Positions 45,409 through 55,363 of a stretch of DNA of 64,000 nucleotides are shown here, piece by piece. The stretch lies in assembly GCF_900129855.1 (NCBI RefSeq), contig NZ_LT670819.1:5208001-5272000 (forward strand), read 5' to 3'. The notes beneath the pieces were generated by a model, which was not told where the DNA came from, did not search any database, and worked only from the letters and a program-made list of their open reading frames with translations. Position numbers and translations under genes: made by a program. Positions within the stretch are counted from its first letter, which is position 1; the number at the start of each line of letters is the position of its first letter. This DNA is from Streptomyces sp. 3214.6. Lineage in GTDB: Bacteria > Actinomycetota > Actinomycetes > Streptomycetales > Streptomycetaceae.

Positions 45409-46536
45409 ATGCCGTACCCGTACGTCCTGCTGTCCGCCGCCGTCTCCCTCGACGGCTACCTGGACGACACCACCCCCGAGCGCCTGCTCCTGTCCAGCCC
45501 CGCCGACTTCGACCGCGTCGACGAGGTGCGGGCCTCCGTCGACGCCATCCTCATCGGCGCCGGCACCATCCGCGCGGACAACCCCCGGCTCCTCGTGAAC
45601 TCCCCGGAGCGGCGCGCCTCCCGCGTCGCCGACGGCCGGCCGCCGTACCCCCTCAAGGTCACGGTCAGCGGCTCCGGCGAGCTCGATCCCGCGGCGAACT
45701 TCTGGCACACGGGCGGCGAGAAGGTCGTCTGTACGACGGACAAGGGCGCCGAGCGCGCCCGCGCACTCGGGATCGCCGCGGACGTCGTCCCGCTCGGCCC
45801 CGAACTGGACTGGCGCCACCTACTCGAACATCTGCACGATGTGCGGGGTGTGCGGCGGCTCATGGTCGAGGGTGGCGGCACCGTTCACACACAGCTGCTC
45901 CAGCAGGGCCTCGCCGACGAACTCCAGCTCGTCGTCGCCCCGCTCTTCGTGGGTGACCCGGACGCGCCCCGCCTCTTCGGGCCGGGCGGCTACCAGGGCG
46001 GACGGCTGCGCCTGGTCGAGACGCGGCGCATCGAGGACGTCGTACTGAACCGCTACCAGCCCACCGCCCCCGGCGTCGGACTCCTCCCCGCCGCGGCCGA
46101 CCGCCACTGGCTGGCCCTCGCCTGCGAGCTCGCGGCGCAGTGTCCGCCGTCGCGGACCGCCTTCAGCGTCGGCGCGGTGATCGTGGCCGCCGACGGTACG
46201 GAACTGGCCCGCGGCCACTCCCGCGAGGCCGGCGATCCGGTCGTGCACGCCGAGGAGGCGGCCCTCGCGAAGCTCGACCCCGCCGACCCCCGGCTGCCCA
46301 CGGCCACCGTGTACAGCAGCCTTGAACCCTGTGCCCGTCGCTCCTCCCGCCCCTCCCCCTGCGCCCGCCTCATCCTCGACGCGGGCGTGCGCCGGGTGGT
46401 CACCGCCTGGCGCGAGCCCGACACCTTCGTGACGGAGGCGGACGGAACCGGGCTCCTGGCGTCCGCGGGCGTCGACGTCCTCGTCCTCCCGGAGTTCGAG
46501 GCGCGTGCGAAGGCCTCGAACCGGCACCTGGAATGA
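45409..46536 (+). CDS. RibD-like bifunctional protein with inverted domain order
   Basis: The 375-residue product joins two RibD-type domains in reverse order. Residues 1-225 are a RibD_C/DHFR-like reductase (YVLLSAAVSLDGYLDD, then IGAGTIRADNPRLL and MVEGGGTVH). Residues 235-375 are a cytidine-deaminase-like domain with the zinc motif HAEEAAL and the EPCARRSSRPSPCA pair of cysteines. Canonical RibD has deaminase first. With ribA and the MarR gene nearby it should act on the pyrimidines of riboflavin synthesis, or on a related GTP-derived metabolite. The cysteine loop is one residue longer than usual. The ATG follows GGGGAG. Confidence 0.85.
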   Translation: MPYPYVLLSAAVSLDGYLDDTTPERLLLSSPADFDRVDEVRASVDAILIGAGTIRADNPRLLVNSPERRASRVADGRPPYPLKVTVSGSGELDPAANFWHTGGEKVVCTTDKGAERARALGIAADVVPLGPELDWRHLLEHLHDVRGVRRLMVEGGGTVHTQLLQQGLADELQLVVAPLFVGDPDAPRLFGPGGYQGGRLRLVETRRIEDVVLNRYQPTAPGVGLLPAAADRHWLALACELAAQCPPSRTAFSVGAVIVAADGTELARGHSREAGDPVVHAEEAALAKLDPADPRLPTATVYSSLEPCARRSSRPSPCARLILDAGVRRVVTAWREPDTFVTEADGTGLLASAGVDVLVLPEFEARAKASNRHLE

Positions 46537-46631
46537 GGCGGCGGGGGCGGGGGATCGGGGCGGGGCATCGGGGGCGGCGGTAAACGTGGTGTTTCACGTC
46601 CCGGAAGTAGCGTAGACTGGAGTCACAACGA

Positions 46632-46705
46632 CGCGGGGTGGAGCAGCTCGGTAGCTCGCTGGGCTCATAACCCAGAGGTCGCAGGTTCAAATCCTGTCCC
46701 CGCTA
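46632..46705 (+). tRNA. initiator tRNA-fMet(CAT)
   Basis: A 74-base tRNA has the initiator hallmarks: an unpaired first position (C1 against T72) and three G-C pairs closing the anticodon stem (GGGCTCATAACCC). The T-loop is TTCAAAT. A 16-bp hairpin terminator follows eight bases after it. Confidence 0.95.
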
Positions 46706-46712
46706 CTGAAGG

Positions 46713-46748
46713 CCGAGGGCCGGAATCCGAAAGGGTTCCGGCCCTCGG
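46713..46748 (+). terminator. terminator of the initiator tRNA gene
   Basis: A 16-bp stem beginning CCGAGGGCCGGAA (46713-46725) pairs with 46733-46748 and is capped by a GAAA tetraloop. Confidence 0.88.
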
Positions 46749-46991
46749 TGCATATCCGGGGCAATTCAGCGCACGTCGGGGACGCCTCAGCGCGTGTCCC
46801 TGACATGTGGCCGGTTGGTTACTGTGCGTACGCCGTGTTTTCGGACGCCTCTTCCGTCAACTCGCCCGTTTTTCACCGGTCATGGGGCGAAAGTCCCAGG
46901 CCGAAAATGTTGTTGATCAAGCAGAAGTGCTTGGAAACCGGCCCCCAGGTCTATTAACGTTCGATAACGCAGCGCGGTCGTCCCAGCCGTC

Positions 46992-47160
46992 ACAAGAGTC
47001 GGCTCCGTGCGCATGTGCCGAATCCCGTAAGGGAACCGGGGAACCACCACCTTGGGGTGAATCGCACGGAAGCCACCGTGAACTCGCGGAGTCCACGGCA
47101 GGTATACGCGCGTAGGAGACCTTCCCGCTCCGAACCCGTCAGCTAACCCGGTAGGCGACG
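46992..47160 (+). promoter_or_regulatory. ydaO/yuaA cyclic-di-AMP riboswitch
   Basis: The leader of the M23 peptidase gene shows the conserved blocks of this riboswitch in order: GGGAACCGGGGAACCACC, CTTGGGGTGAATC, GTAGGAGACCTTCC, then CCGAACCCGTCAGCTAACCC and GGTAGGCGAC. In Streptomyces this element precedes genes for cell-wall hydrolases, and binding of cyclic di-AMP turns expression off. The boundaries are approximate. It ends about 20 bases before the GTG, just before the GGAAAGGAG ribosome binding site. Confidence 0.9.
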
Positions 47161-47181
47161 GAAGGAAAGGAGTACGCCCGC

Positions 47182-48219
47182 GTGGCGTCCAACCGGCCTG
47201 CCCCAGAAGCCCCGTTCGTGCCCGCCCAGCGGTCCACCGAGACCTTCGGCTACGGCGACTACCGCACCGACGAGGGCCCCTGGGAGGAGTGGAGCCCCAC
47301 CGCGGAGTCCATTCGCCCGGTACGCGGCAAGCACCGCGTCGCCAAGCAGCGCGGCGGCGGGTTCGCCCGCAGCTCCACCGTCCTCGGCGTCGGCGTCATA
47401 GCCGCCATCAGCGCGGGCGGCATGGCCAGCGCCAACACCGGCAAGGCCCCCGTCTCCATCTCCCTGTCGGACCTGCAGAACGTCGGCTCGCTCATCTCCG
47501 ACGACGAGCCCGCCCAGGACGCCGCGCCGGCCCTGGCGACCTTCGGCTCCGAGACGACCGCCGAGGACAGCAGCCAGAGCGCCTCCGACGCCGGTGAGGC
47601 CCTGCGCAGCCGGATCATGGCGCAGGCCGAGTCGCAGCAGACCCAGATCGAGACCAAGGCCCAGGCCGCCGCCGAGGCCGCCGCGGCCAAGGCCGCGAGC
47701 GACGCCGTCGCCAAGGCCGAGAAGGACGCGAAGGCCAAGGCCGACGCCGCAAAGGCGAAGGCCGCAGCGGAGGCCGCCGAGAAGGCCGAGGCCGCGCGCC
47801 TGGCCGAGCTCGCCAAGCAGTACACGCTGCCGACCTCCTCGTACACGATCACCTCGACCTTCGGTCAGGCCGGCTCCATGTGGTCCTCCGGCTACCACAC
47901 GGGCCTGGACTTCGCCGCTCCCACCGGCACGCTCATCAAGGCCGTCCACAGCGGCACCGTCACGGAGGCTGGCTGGGCCGGTTCCTACGGCTACCGCACC
48001 ATCCTGACGCTGGACGACGGCACCGAACTCTGGTTCTGCCACCAGTCCTCGATCAGCGTCAGTGTCGGCCAGAAGGTCGGCACCGGCGACGTGATCGGCC
48101 GCGTGGGCGCGACGGGCAACGTGACCGGGCCCCACCTCCACCTCGAGGTCCACCCGAACGGCAACTCCAACGGCGTCGACCCGATGGCCTGGCTGCGCAG
48201 CAAGGGCCTCAACCCCTGA
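47182..48219 (+). CDS. M23-family peptidoglycan endopeptidase
   Basis: The 345-residue product has a long cytoplasmic-type lead, a signal/anchor segment near 65-85 (STVLGVGVIAAISAGGMA) and an Ala/Lys/Glu-rich coiled coil (about 135-215). A LytM/M23 domain is at the C-terminus. The zinc ligands are His and Asp in YHTGLDFA and the HLHLE motif. It should cut peptide cross-links in the wall, with the coiled coil acting as regulator or spacer. The GTG start follows GGAAAGGAG. The cyclic-di-AMP riboswitch just upstream ties it to wall remodelling during growth or germination. Confidence 0.93.
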   Translation: MASNRPAPEAPFVPAQRSTETFGYGDYRTDEGPWEEWSPTAESIRPVRGKHRVAKQRGGGFARSSTVLGVGVIAAISAGGMASANTGKAPVSISLSDLQNVGSLISDDEPAQDAAPALATFGSETTAEDSSQSASDAGEALRSRIMAQAESQQTQIETKAQAAAEAAAAKAASDAVAKAEKDAKAKADAAKAKAAAEAAEKAEAARLAELAKQYTLPTSSYTITSTFGQAGSMWSSGYHTGLDFAAPTGTLIKAVHSGTVTEAGWAGSYGYRTILTLDDGTELWFCHQSSISVSVGQKVGTGDVIGRVGATGNVTGPHLHLEVHPNGNSNGVDPMAWLRSKGLNP

Positions 48220-48279
48220 GCCGCCCCTCCGGGGAACACCTGTCAGACCCGTAAGGCCCGTCAGACCCGTAGTACCCGG

Positions 48280-48309
48280 AACACCCCTGAGGGCCCCCTC
48301 GGGGGTGTT
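48280..48309 (+). terminator. terminator of the M23 gene
   Basis: AACACCCCTGAGGG (48280-48293) pairs with CCCTCGGGGGTGTT (48296-48309) with one wobble. The innermost pairs must open to leave a usable loop. Confidence 0.7.
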
Positions 48310-48406
48310 CACGTGCTCCGTCCACGTGCTCCGTCCACGTGCTCCGTCCACGTGCTCCGTCCACGTGCTCCGTCCACGTGCTCCGTCCACGTGGGCTGAT
48401 CACGTG
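48310..48406. repeat. eight CACGTG palindromes at exact 13-bp spacing
   Basis: The unit CACGTGCTCCGTC repeats in tandem. CACGTG occurs at 48310, 48323, 48336, 48349, 48362, 48375, 48388 and 48401, and the last two units diverge to CACGTGGGCTGAT/GTT. The array begins directly after the M23 terminator and ends 67 bases before the aldo/keto reductase start. Confidence 0.95.
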
Positions 48407-48473
48407 GGCTGTTCACACGTTCTTCGTGTTGCCCAGGGAATGGGTGTGCCGCCCGCGCCCGTTGATGTGAAGC

Positions 48474-49418
<945 letters not shown>

Positions 49419-49487
49419 GCTTCTCCTACTCCTCCTGAGCCCTTTCCTCCTCCTGAGCCCTCTCCTGCTCCGGCCTCCCTGTACTGG

Positions 49488-50903
49488 TTACGACTGGTAG
49501 GGGTTGGCAGCCGGGTACGGCTGTGCGGGATACCCGTAGCCGTGCCCGTACACCTGCCCCGCCGGATACCCGTACCCGGCGGGGTGACCCGGCCCGTATC
49601 CCTGGCCCGGCCCCTGGCCGTACCCGTACGCCCCATACACCGGCCAGGGCGGCGCGGTCACCCTGACCGGCGGGGCCGTCATCCGGGCGGCGTGGTCCAG
49701 CGCGGGCCGGGCGATGTCCTTACGCCGCCACAGTTCGTTCAGCAACTCCCGCTCCCGTACGACGAAGTCGGCGTTCGCCCGCCCCCGCCGACCGCGGTGC
49801 CGCAGGAACGCCAGGGACGTCGCGTACGCCTCGTACCGCGCCACCTCCCGCGCCGCCGTTTTGCCGAGGTGGCGGCCCGCGTACACACGGGCCACCCGCC
49901 GGGCCCGCATCGAGCCGAGCGCGAACGGCTCGGCCGGGGTGAGCCAGCCGGCGGCCGCATAGGCGGGCAGCTCCTCGCGTACGGTGCGCAGCTCGCGTTG
50001 GCGCGTCCACACCACCAGCCAGGTCAGCAGCCCGAACGCGGGCACCATGAACGCCGCGTACACCGCGAAGAAGCCGAACTCGCCGAACGTCGAGGAGCCG
50101 TTCCACAGGGCGTGCATGCCCATCGCGAGAAGCAGCCCGGACAGCGGGAGCAGCACCCGCCGCAGGCGCTGACGGTCCCCGGAGAGCGCTGCGACGCCGA
50201 AGCCGATGCCGGTCAGGACGGTGAACAGGGGGTGCGCGAACGGCGACATGACGACGCGTACGAAGAAGGTCGCGGCGGTGACGGAGGCGATGCCGCTGTC
50301 GCCGCTGAGCTGGTCGGTGCCGAAGGCGGTGCCGAGGTACAGGATGTTCTCGGTGAACGCGAAACCGGTGGCGGTGACGCCGGCGACGACCACGCCGTCG
50401 ACGATCCCGGTGAAATCCCGCCTGCGGAAGAGGAAGACGAGGAGGACGGCGGCGGCCTTGGCGGACTCCTCGACGATCGGCGCTATGACCGTCGCCCCCA
50501 GGGTGTCCGCGCTGGACGGGTCGGCGGTCGAGGTGGCTATCCACCGGGTGGCGAAGCTGTTGGCGACGATGGCGATCAGCGCCGCCGCGCACGCACCCCA
50601 GGCGAAGGCGAACACCAGGTTCCGCCAGGGCCCGGGTTCGACCCGGTCCAGCCACCGGAAGGCGGCTATGAGCAGCGGCACGGGCAGCACCGCGAGCCCG
50701 AGCCCGACCAGGAACCCCTCGGTTCCGGTCTGCTCCCGCACCAGCGCGAGGATGACCAGCCCGGACAGCGTGAGCAGCATGATGAGCGCCCCGTACCGCA
50801 GCCATCTGCGCTGCCACCAGTGCGCGTGCCTGAGCACACCGTCCTCGGGAGCGCCGCCGGGGGGATGCGGCGGGTAGGGCGGAAACGGGGGACTGATGGC
50901 CAC
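49488..50903 (-). CDS. PrsW-family intramembrane metalloprotease
   Basis: The 471-residue protein has about eight membrane segments. The PrsW motifs are APIVEESAKAAAV (EExxK), MSPFAHPLFTVLTG and MHALWNGSS, whose Glu and His residues form the active site in the membrane. In Bacillus, PrsW makes the first cut in an anti-sigma factor; actinobacterial members have unknown targets. The last 60 residues are a Tyr/Gly/Pro-rich tail (YGYGQGPGQGYGP), and the start has a Pro-rich lead. The GTG at 50903 is the start. The C-terminal third (about 260-390) is a soluble domain. Confidence 0.88.
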   Translation of the reverse strand: MAISPPFPPYPPHPPGGAPEDGVLRHAHWWQRRWLRYGALIMLLTLSGLVILALVREQTGTEGFLVGLGLAVLPVPLLIAAFRWLDRVEPGPWRNLVFAFAWGACAAALIAIVANSFATRWIATSTADPSSADTLGATVIAPIVEESAKAAAVLLVFLFRRRDFTGIVDGVVVAGVTATGFAFTENILYLGTAFGTDQLSGDSGIASVTAATFFVRVVMSPFAHPLFTVLTGIGFGVAALSGDRQRLRRVLLPLSGLLLAMGMHALWNGSSTFGEFGFFAVYAAFMVPAFGLLTWLVVWTRQRELRTVREELPAYAAAGWLTPAEPFALGSMRARRVARVYAGRHLGKTAAREVARYEAYATSLAFLRHRGRRGRANADFVVRERELLNELWRRKDIARPALDHAARMTAPPVRVTAPPWPVYGAYGYGQGPGQGYGPGHPAGYGYPAGQVYGHGYGYPAQPYPAANPYQS

Positions 50904-50960
50904 GGCATCGACCCTAACGAGGGAGGGGACTGTGGTGGAGGGGCGGTCGGTCAGTGATCC

Positions 50961-51812
50961 CTAGGCCGGTCGGCGATTCCCGGGGCGGACGCGATGCTGT
51001 ACGCGGCGGAAGAGCAGATCGTTCACGACGTGGCCCTTGTCCAGGCCCTGCCCTTCGAAACGGGTCAGCGGCCGGAACCCGGGGCGGGGTGCGAACCCGC
51101 CGTCGGCCTGGGTGTTCTCGAATTCGGGGTGCGCGGTGAGCACGTCCAGCATCTGCTCCGCGTACGGCTCCCAGTCCGTGGCGCAGTGCACGAGCGCGCC
51201 CGGCCTGAGCCGCGTCGCGGCCAGGTCGAGGAACGCGGGCTGGATGAGGCGCCGCTTGTGGTGGCGCTTCTTCGGCCAGGGGTCGGGGAAGTAGACGCGC
51301 AGTCCGTCGAGCGAGTCCGCCGGCAGCATCTCGCGCAGCAGGATGATCGCGTCGCCGTTGGCGACCCGGACGTTGGTCAGCCCGTTCTGGTCGGCGAGGT
51401 TGAGCAGGTTGCCCTGGCCGGGCGTGTGCACGTCCACCGCGAGGATGTCGGTGTCGGGGTCGGCGGCCGCCATCTGCGCGGTCGCCTCGCCCATGCCGAA
51501 ACCGATCTCCAGGACGACCGGACGGTCGTCGCCGAACAACTCGGCGAGGTCGACGGGGTGCCCGTCGATGTCCAGTCCCCACTTGGCCCACAGCCGCTGC
51601 AACGCGTCCGCCTGCCCGGCCGTCACCCGGCTGCGCCGGGGCTGGAAGCTCCGGATCCGCCGCTCGAAGTGCGACCCGGCGGGATCGGCCTTGGGCCCGT
51701 CGGGGAACCGGGGCTCCCCCTTGGTGCGGGTATGCCGAACGGACTCACCCGGGTGGTGCTCGCCGCCGGGGGAGGGCTGGGGGATTTCGGGGGTACTCAC
51801 GGAATCAGACAC
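50961..51812 (-). CDS. trmB: tRNA (guanine-N7-)-methyltransferase
   Basis: The enzyme of 283 residues methylates G46 in the variable loop of tRNAs with S-adenosylmethionine. The SAM loop VVLEIGFGMGE, the VANGDAIILL strand and the YFPDPWPKKRHHKRR motif are diagnostic. The start is uncertain. GTG 51812 (opening SDSVSTPE) is chosen by homology, but GTG 51905 has a GGAGG four bases upstream and overlaps the stop of the oxidase gene (GTGA), which would add 31 residues. The two genes are coupled on the minus strand in either case. Confidence 0.93.
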   Translation of the reverse strand: MSDSVSTPEIPQPSPGGEHHPGESVRHTRTKGEPRFPDGPKADPAGSHFERRIRSFQPRRSRVTAGQADALQRLWAKWGLDIDGHPVDLAELFGDDRPVVLEIGFGMGEATAQMAAADPDTDILAVDVHTPGQGNLLNLADQNGLTNVRVANGDAIILLREMLPADSLDGLRVYFPDPWPKKRHHKRRLIQPAFLDLAATRLRPGALVHCATDWEPYAEQMLDVLTAHPEFENTQADGGFAPRPGFRPLTRFEGQGLDKGHVVNDLLFRRVQHRVRPGNRRPA

Positions 51813-51901
51813 AGTGGGGTCGATTTTACGGGGGCCGGGCGGGCGGCCGTGAGCCGAGGCCGGGGCGAAGGCTTCGGCCGAGGCCCTGGCGAAGGTGCCG
51901 G

Positions 51902-53110
51902 TCACGACGCCTCCAGCACTGCGAGTGCTCTGCGGGCCACCTCCCGCCCGATCGGCAGCGAGGCGGTGGCGGCCGGCGAGGGCGCGTTGAGCACATGCAC
52001 CGTGCGCGGCCCCTCCCGGATCAGGAAGTCGTCGACCAGTGTGCCGTCCCGCAGCACCGCCTGCGCGCGTACCCCGGCCTCGGCCCGCACCAGATCCCCG
52101 TCCTCCACGGCAGGCAGCAGGCGGCGCACCGCGTCCGCGAACGCCCTCCTCGACAGCGACCGCCGCAGCTCCCCGACGCCGTACCGCCAGTGTCGCCGGC
52201 CCATCCGCCACAGCCCGGGCCACGCCGCCGTCGCCATCGCCTCCCGCGGCCGTACGACGCCCCATCCGTACCCCTCCCGGGCCAGCGCCGGCACGGCATT
52301 GGGGCCGATGTGCACGCCGCCGTCGATCCCTCTGGTCAGATGCACCCCGAGGAACGGGAACGCCGGATCGGGCACCGGATACACCAGTCCGCGCACCAGC
52401 TCCGGGCGCGCCAGCTCGTAGTACTCGCCGCGGAACGGCACGATCCGCACCTCGGGGTCGTCGCCCGTCAGCCGGGCGATCTCGTCGCAGTGCAGTCCGG
52501 CGCAGTTCACCAGCACCCGCGCCCGGATGACGTCCCCGCGCCCGGTGAGCACGGCCACCCCGCGCTCCGGCCGCCGGTCGACGCGCACGACCTGGGCGCC
52601 GTAGCGGATCTCCGCCCCGGACGCCTGGCCCAGCTGTCGTGCGACGGCCGTGTAGTCGCAGATCCCGGTCGTGCGTACGTGTATGGCGGCGAGGCCGCGC
52701 ACCTCGGGCTCGTACTCCGCGATCTGGGCGGCGCCCAGCTCCCGCACCGGAATGCCGTTCTCCCGGCCGCGCTGCACGAGCGCGTGCAGCCGGGGCAGCT
52801 CCGCGCGCTCCGTGGCGACGATCAGCTTGCCGGTGACGGAGTGGTCGATGCCGTACTCCGCGCAGAACTTCGTCATCTCGGCCGCGCCGCGCACCGCGTA
52901 CCGGGCCTTCAGGGACCCCGGCCGGTAGTAGATCCCGCTGTGGATGACGCCGCTGTTGCGGCCCGTCTGATGCCGGGCGACTCCCGGTTCCTTCTCCAGC
53001 ACCGTCACCCGTGTGCCCGGCGCGGCGCGCGTGATCGCATACGCCGTGGACAGCCCGACGATCCCGCCGCCGACCACGAGCACGTCACAGTCATAAGCGA
53101 TCCCCGACAC
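51902..53110 (-). CDS. lhgO: L-2-hydroxyglutarate oxidase
   Basis: The 402-residue FAD enzyme oxidises L-2-hydroxyglutarate to 2-oxoglutarate, a metabolite-repair or lysine-degradation step. It has the dinucleotide motif VVGGGIVGLSTAY, then the ARHQTGRNSGVIHSGIYY signature and a VNCAGLHCDEIAR second FAD contact. The GTG at 53110 is chosen because GGGAGGTGG lies seven bases upstream. It is followed directly by trmB with possible coupling. YgaF-type enzymes feed electrons to the respiratory chain, so a loose link with the membrane is likely. Confidence 0.9.
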   Translation of the reverse strand: MSGIAYDCDVLVVGGGIVGLSTAYAITRAAPGTRVTVLEKEPGVARHQTGRNSGVIHSGIYYRPGSLKARYAVRGAAEMTKFCAEYGIDHSVTGKLIVATERAELPRLHALVQRGRENGIPVRELGAAQIAEYEPEVRGLAAIHVRTTGICDYTAVARQLGQASGAEIRYGAQVVRVDRRPERGVAVLTGRGDVIRARVLVNCAGLHCDEIARLTGDDPEVRIVPFRGEYYELARPELVRGLVYPVPDPAFPFLGVHLTRGIDGGVHIGPNAVPALAREGYGWGVVRPREAMATAAWPGLWRMGRRHWRYGVGELRRSLSRRAFADAVRRLLPAVEDGDLVRAEAGVRAQAVLRDGTLVDDFLIREGPRTVHVLNAPSPAATASLPIGREVARRALAVLEAS

Positions 53111-53233
53111 GTGCACCACCTCCCGCCTCCGATAGTGCACTGCGCCACTGACAACGCCTTCAAACCCGGGGAAGGGCACGACGCGCCCGCGACCCCGAAA
53201 TGGAAGAAACCGGGCATCCGGGGATGTAACGGC

Positions 53234-54658
53234 CTAAGCCGGTGTCATCAGTAACGGCCGGGCCCGCTCCCGCAGCTCCACCACGCGCGGCTCGTCGCCG
53301 TACGGCTCCAGCCGGTGAAGGAGATCCTTCACATACTCCGTCGTCCGCGCGGAAGAGATCCGCCCGGCGACCTCCACCGCCCGCACCCCCTGCTCGCAGG
53401 CCGCGTCGAGATTCCCCGACTCCAGCTCGGCCACCGCGGACACGACGAGCCGTAACCCGTGCGACCGCACGAACTCCTCCGTCGGCTGAGAAAGCGCCTG
53501 CTCGGTGAAGCGCCGCACCTGACGCGGCGCCTTCAGATCGCGGTAGCACTCCGCCGCGTCGGCGGCGAACCGGTCGTAGGAGTAGAAGCCGAGCCAGGAC
53601 GGGTCGTGATCGCCGTCCCGCGCCCGCTCCAGCCAGCTCTCGGCGGCCTTGAGCGCGGCCCCGGCGGCCTGCGCGTCCCCCGCGCGTGCGTGCGCGCGTG
53701 CCTCGACGAGCCGGAAGAAACTCATGGTGCGGGCCGTGGCCAGCCCCCGGTTGCGCTCCAGGGCGGCCTGCGCGAGGTCGACGCCCTCGTCGCCGAAGCC
53801 GCGGTATGTCGCCTGGAGGGACATGGAGGCCAGCACATACCCCCCGAGGGGGACGTCCGCCGCCGCGCGGGCCAGGCGCAGCGCCTGGATGTAGTACCGC
53901 TGCGCGGCCTCCTGCTGGCCGGTGTCGAAGGCCATCCACCCGGCCAGCCGGGTCAGTTCTGCGCTGGCCCCGAACAGGGCACGGCCGACTTCGTCGGAGT
54001 ACGAGCCGAGCAGCAGCGGCGCGGCCTCCACCCGCAGGCACTCCGGGACCATGGACGAACGCCAGTCGCCGCCCCCGTACTTGGAGTCCCAGCGTCTGGC
54101 GTCCTCGGCGGCCTCCCGCAGCTTCTGCACATCGCTGTGGCCGACTTTGAGCGGTGCGCCGGACCCCTCCAGAAGGTGTACGTCCCGCGCCACCGAACTG
54201 TCGGCCGGGGTTATCAGCCACCGTGAGGCGGGCGTTGCGTATGCGCTTACCGCGAATGATCCGGCCAGCGACTGCCAGATGCCTCCGGAACCGGCCCGGC
54301 GGCCGGCGAGGTCGAGGCGGTAGAGGTCGGTGGCCGAGCGCACCGCCTGGTTGACGTCCCTGGGGAAGGCGAGGCCCACCTCGGGCGCGGGGTCGGCGTC
54401 CGCCAGTCCTATCTCGTGCAGCGGCACCGGGCGGCCGAGCTTCTGTCCGATGGCGGCCGCGATGAGATGGGGCGCGGCACCCTGCGGCACCATGCCCTTC
54501 GAGACCCAGCGCGCCACGGACGTCTTGTCGTAGCGAAGAGTCAACCCGCGTTGAGCGCCAAGATCGTTGACGCGTCGCGCGAGTCCTGCGTTGCTGATTC
54601 CCGCGAGGGCGAGAACGGCGCCGAGTTTTTCGTTCGGCCCGCGTTGCTCCCTGGACAT
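53234..54658 (-). CDS. NsdA-like TPR regulator (sporulation-associated)
   Basis: The 474-residue product has an N-terminal helix-turn-helix-like part (LALAGISNAGLARRVND, then RYDKTSVARWVSKG) and a long TPR-type helical body (about 190-460) rich in AxxxYxxAL repeats. It matches the NsdA family of Streptomyces, members of which hold back antibiotic production and sporulation. From memory a paralogue at this locus is called sporulation-associated. No effector domain other than the TPRs is seen. The ATG at 54658 follows GAGGGG. Confidence 0.85.
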   Translation of the reverse strand: MSREQRGPNEKLGAVLALAGISNAGLARRVNDLGAQRGLTLRYDKTSVARWVSKGMVPQGAAPHLIAAAIGQKLGRPVPLHEIGLADADPAPEVGLAFPRDVNQAVRSATDLYRLDLAGRRAGSGGIWQSLAGSFAVSAYATPASRWLITPADSSVARDVHLLEGSGAPLKVGHSDVQKLREAAEDARRWDSKYGGGDWRSSMVPECLRVEAAPLLLGSYSDEVGRALFGASAELTRLAGWMAFDTGQQEAAQRYYIQALRLARAAADVPLGGYVLASMSLQATYRGFGDEGVDLAQAALERNRGLATARTMSFFRLVEARAHARAGDAQAAGAALKAAESWLERARDGDHDPSWLGFYSYDRFAADAAECYRDLKAPRQVRRFTEQALSQPTEEFVRSHGLRLVVSAVAELESGNLDAACEQGVRAVEVAGRISSARTTEYVKDLLHRLEPYGDEPRVVELRERARPLLMTPA

Positions 54659-55363
54659 TGCGCCACCCCTCGACACAGACGGCTGCCGCGCTGGCATAAC
54701 CATGCGGCATTCGTAAACCCAGCGTAGTTCGCCGCATCCCAAGCGTTAAGGGGCATTCTTCCGGTTGGCGGGATTGTGGTCAGTACGAAAGCGCGGGTGC
54801 AGGTGCGGATCGTCGCGGTGTGCTCCCGCTGTGTGGTCGTGCGCCCGGCCGTGCGCTCTTCTCCGGCCATCACGGGAGCGGTTCCATGGCACCTGCGTGG
54901 GTCGGCCCGCTGTACTGGATCCAGTGGGCTGGGGGACACCGCCGCCTTCATCCCCGCGGGCGGCGGAACGGTCCGGGGGGCGAACTCCGTCTCCCGGACC
55001 GGCGCGAGCCTTTCACGGCACGCGCGCGTGCACGGAGCGTGTGCGGAGCCTGCGCGGGACGTTCTCAACACCGGACGCACGCCGGGGATTTGGCCGAAAA
55101 TCGACCCTCTGTTCCCTGGGTGACAACGTCTCCGACCATGGAAATCGAGGGCGCGCAGGGCGTCCTGGGGGAGCGTACCGGGGGCGCATTCAGGTCGTGG
55201 ACGCCGGGGTGCGCGCGGACGCCGCAACCGGCGCCGACACGTTCACACGGGCACACTCCCCGGATCGCAAGCGGCGCCGCCTCCTTCTACGGCGCGTTCT
55301 TCGTGGCAGCATGTGAACCGTTCGTACGGTGCACTCGGTTGTCCACAGCCTGTGGAGGCGTCG
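54659..55363. other. 705-bp divergent intergenic region
   Basis: The region separates the NsdA-like gene from the asparagine-synthase-like gene. Several frames are open, but their products are Arg/Cys/Ser-rich without conserved features and lack ribosome binding sites, so I see no gene. Composition falls near 54700-54790, the likely promoter zone of the NsdA-like gene. Confidence 0.5.

Noticed and set aside
43924..45409. FMN riboswitch upstream of ribA or the RibD-like gene
   Set aside because: The conserved AGGG..GGTG core and multi-stem layout are not seen; only MarR-type dyads are present.
46748..46957. Small frame between tRNA-fMet and the riboswitch
   Set aside because: It overlaps the terminator foot and the likely promoter and has no ribosome binding site or conserved features.
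48310..48406. CRISPR-like array
   Set aside because: The units are 13 bp with no spacers and no cas genes.
54765..55316. Possible gene of 183 codons before the asparagine synthase-like gene
   Set aside because: The product is Arg/Cys/Ser-rich with no family features and no ribosome binding site, and several frames are open there.
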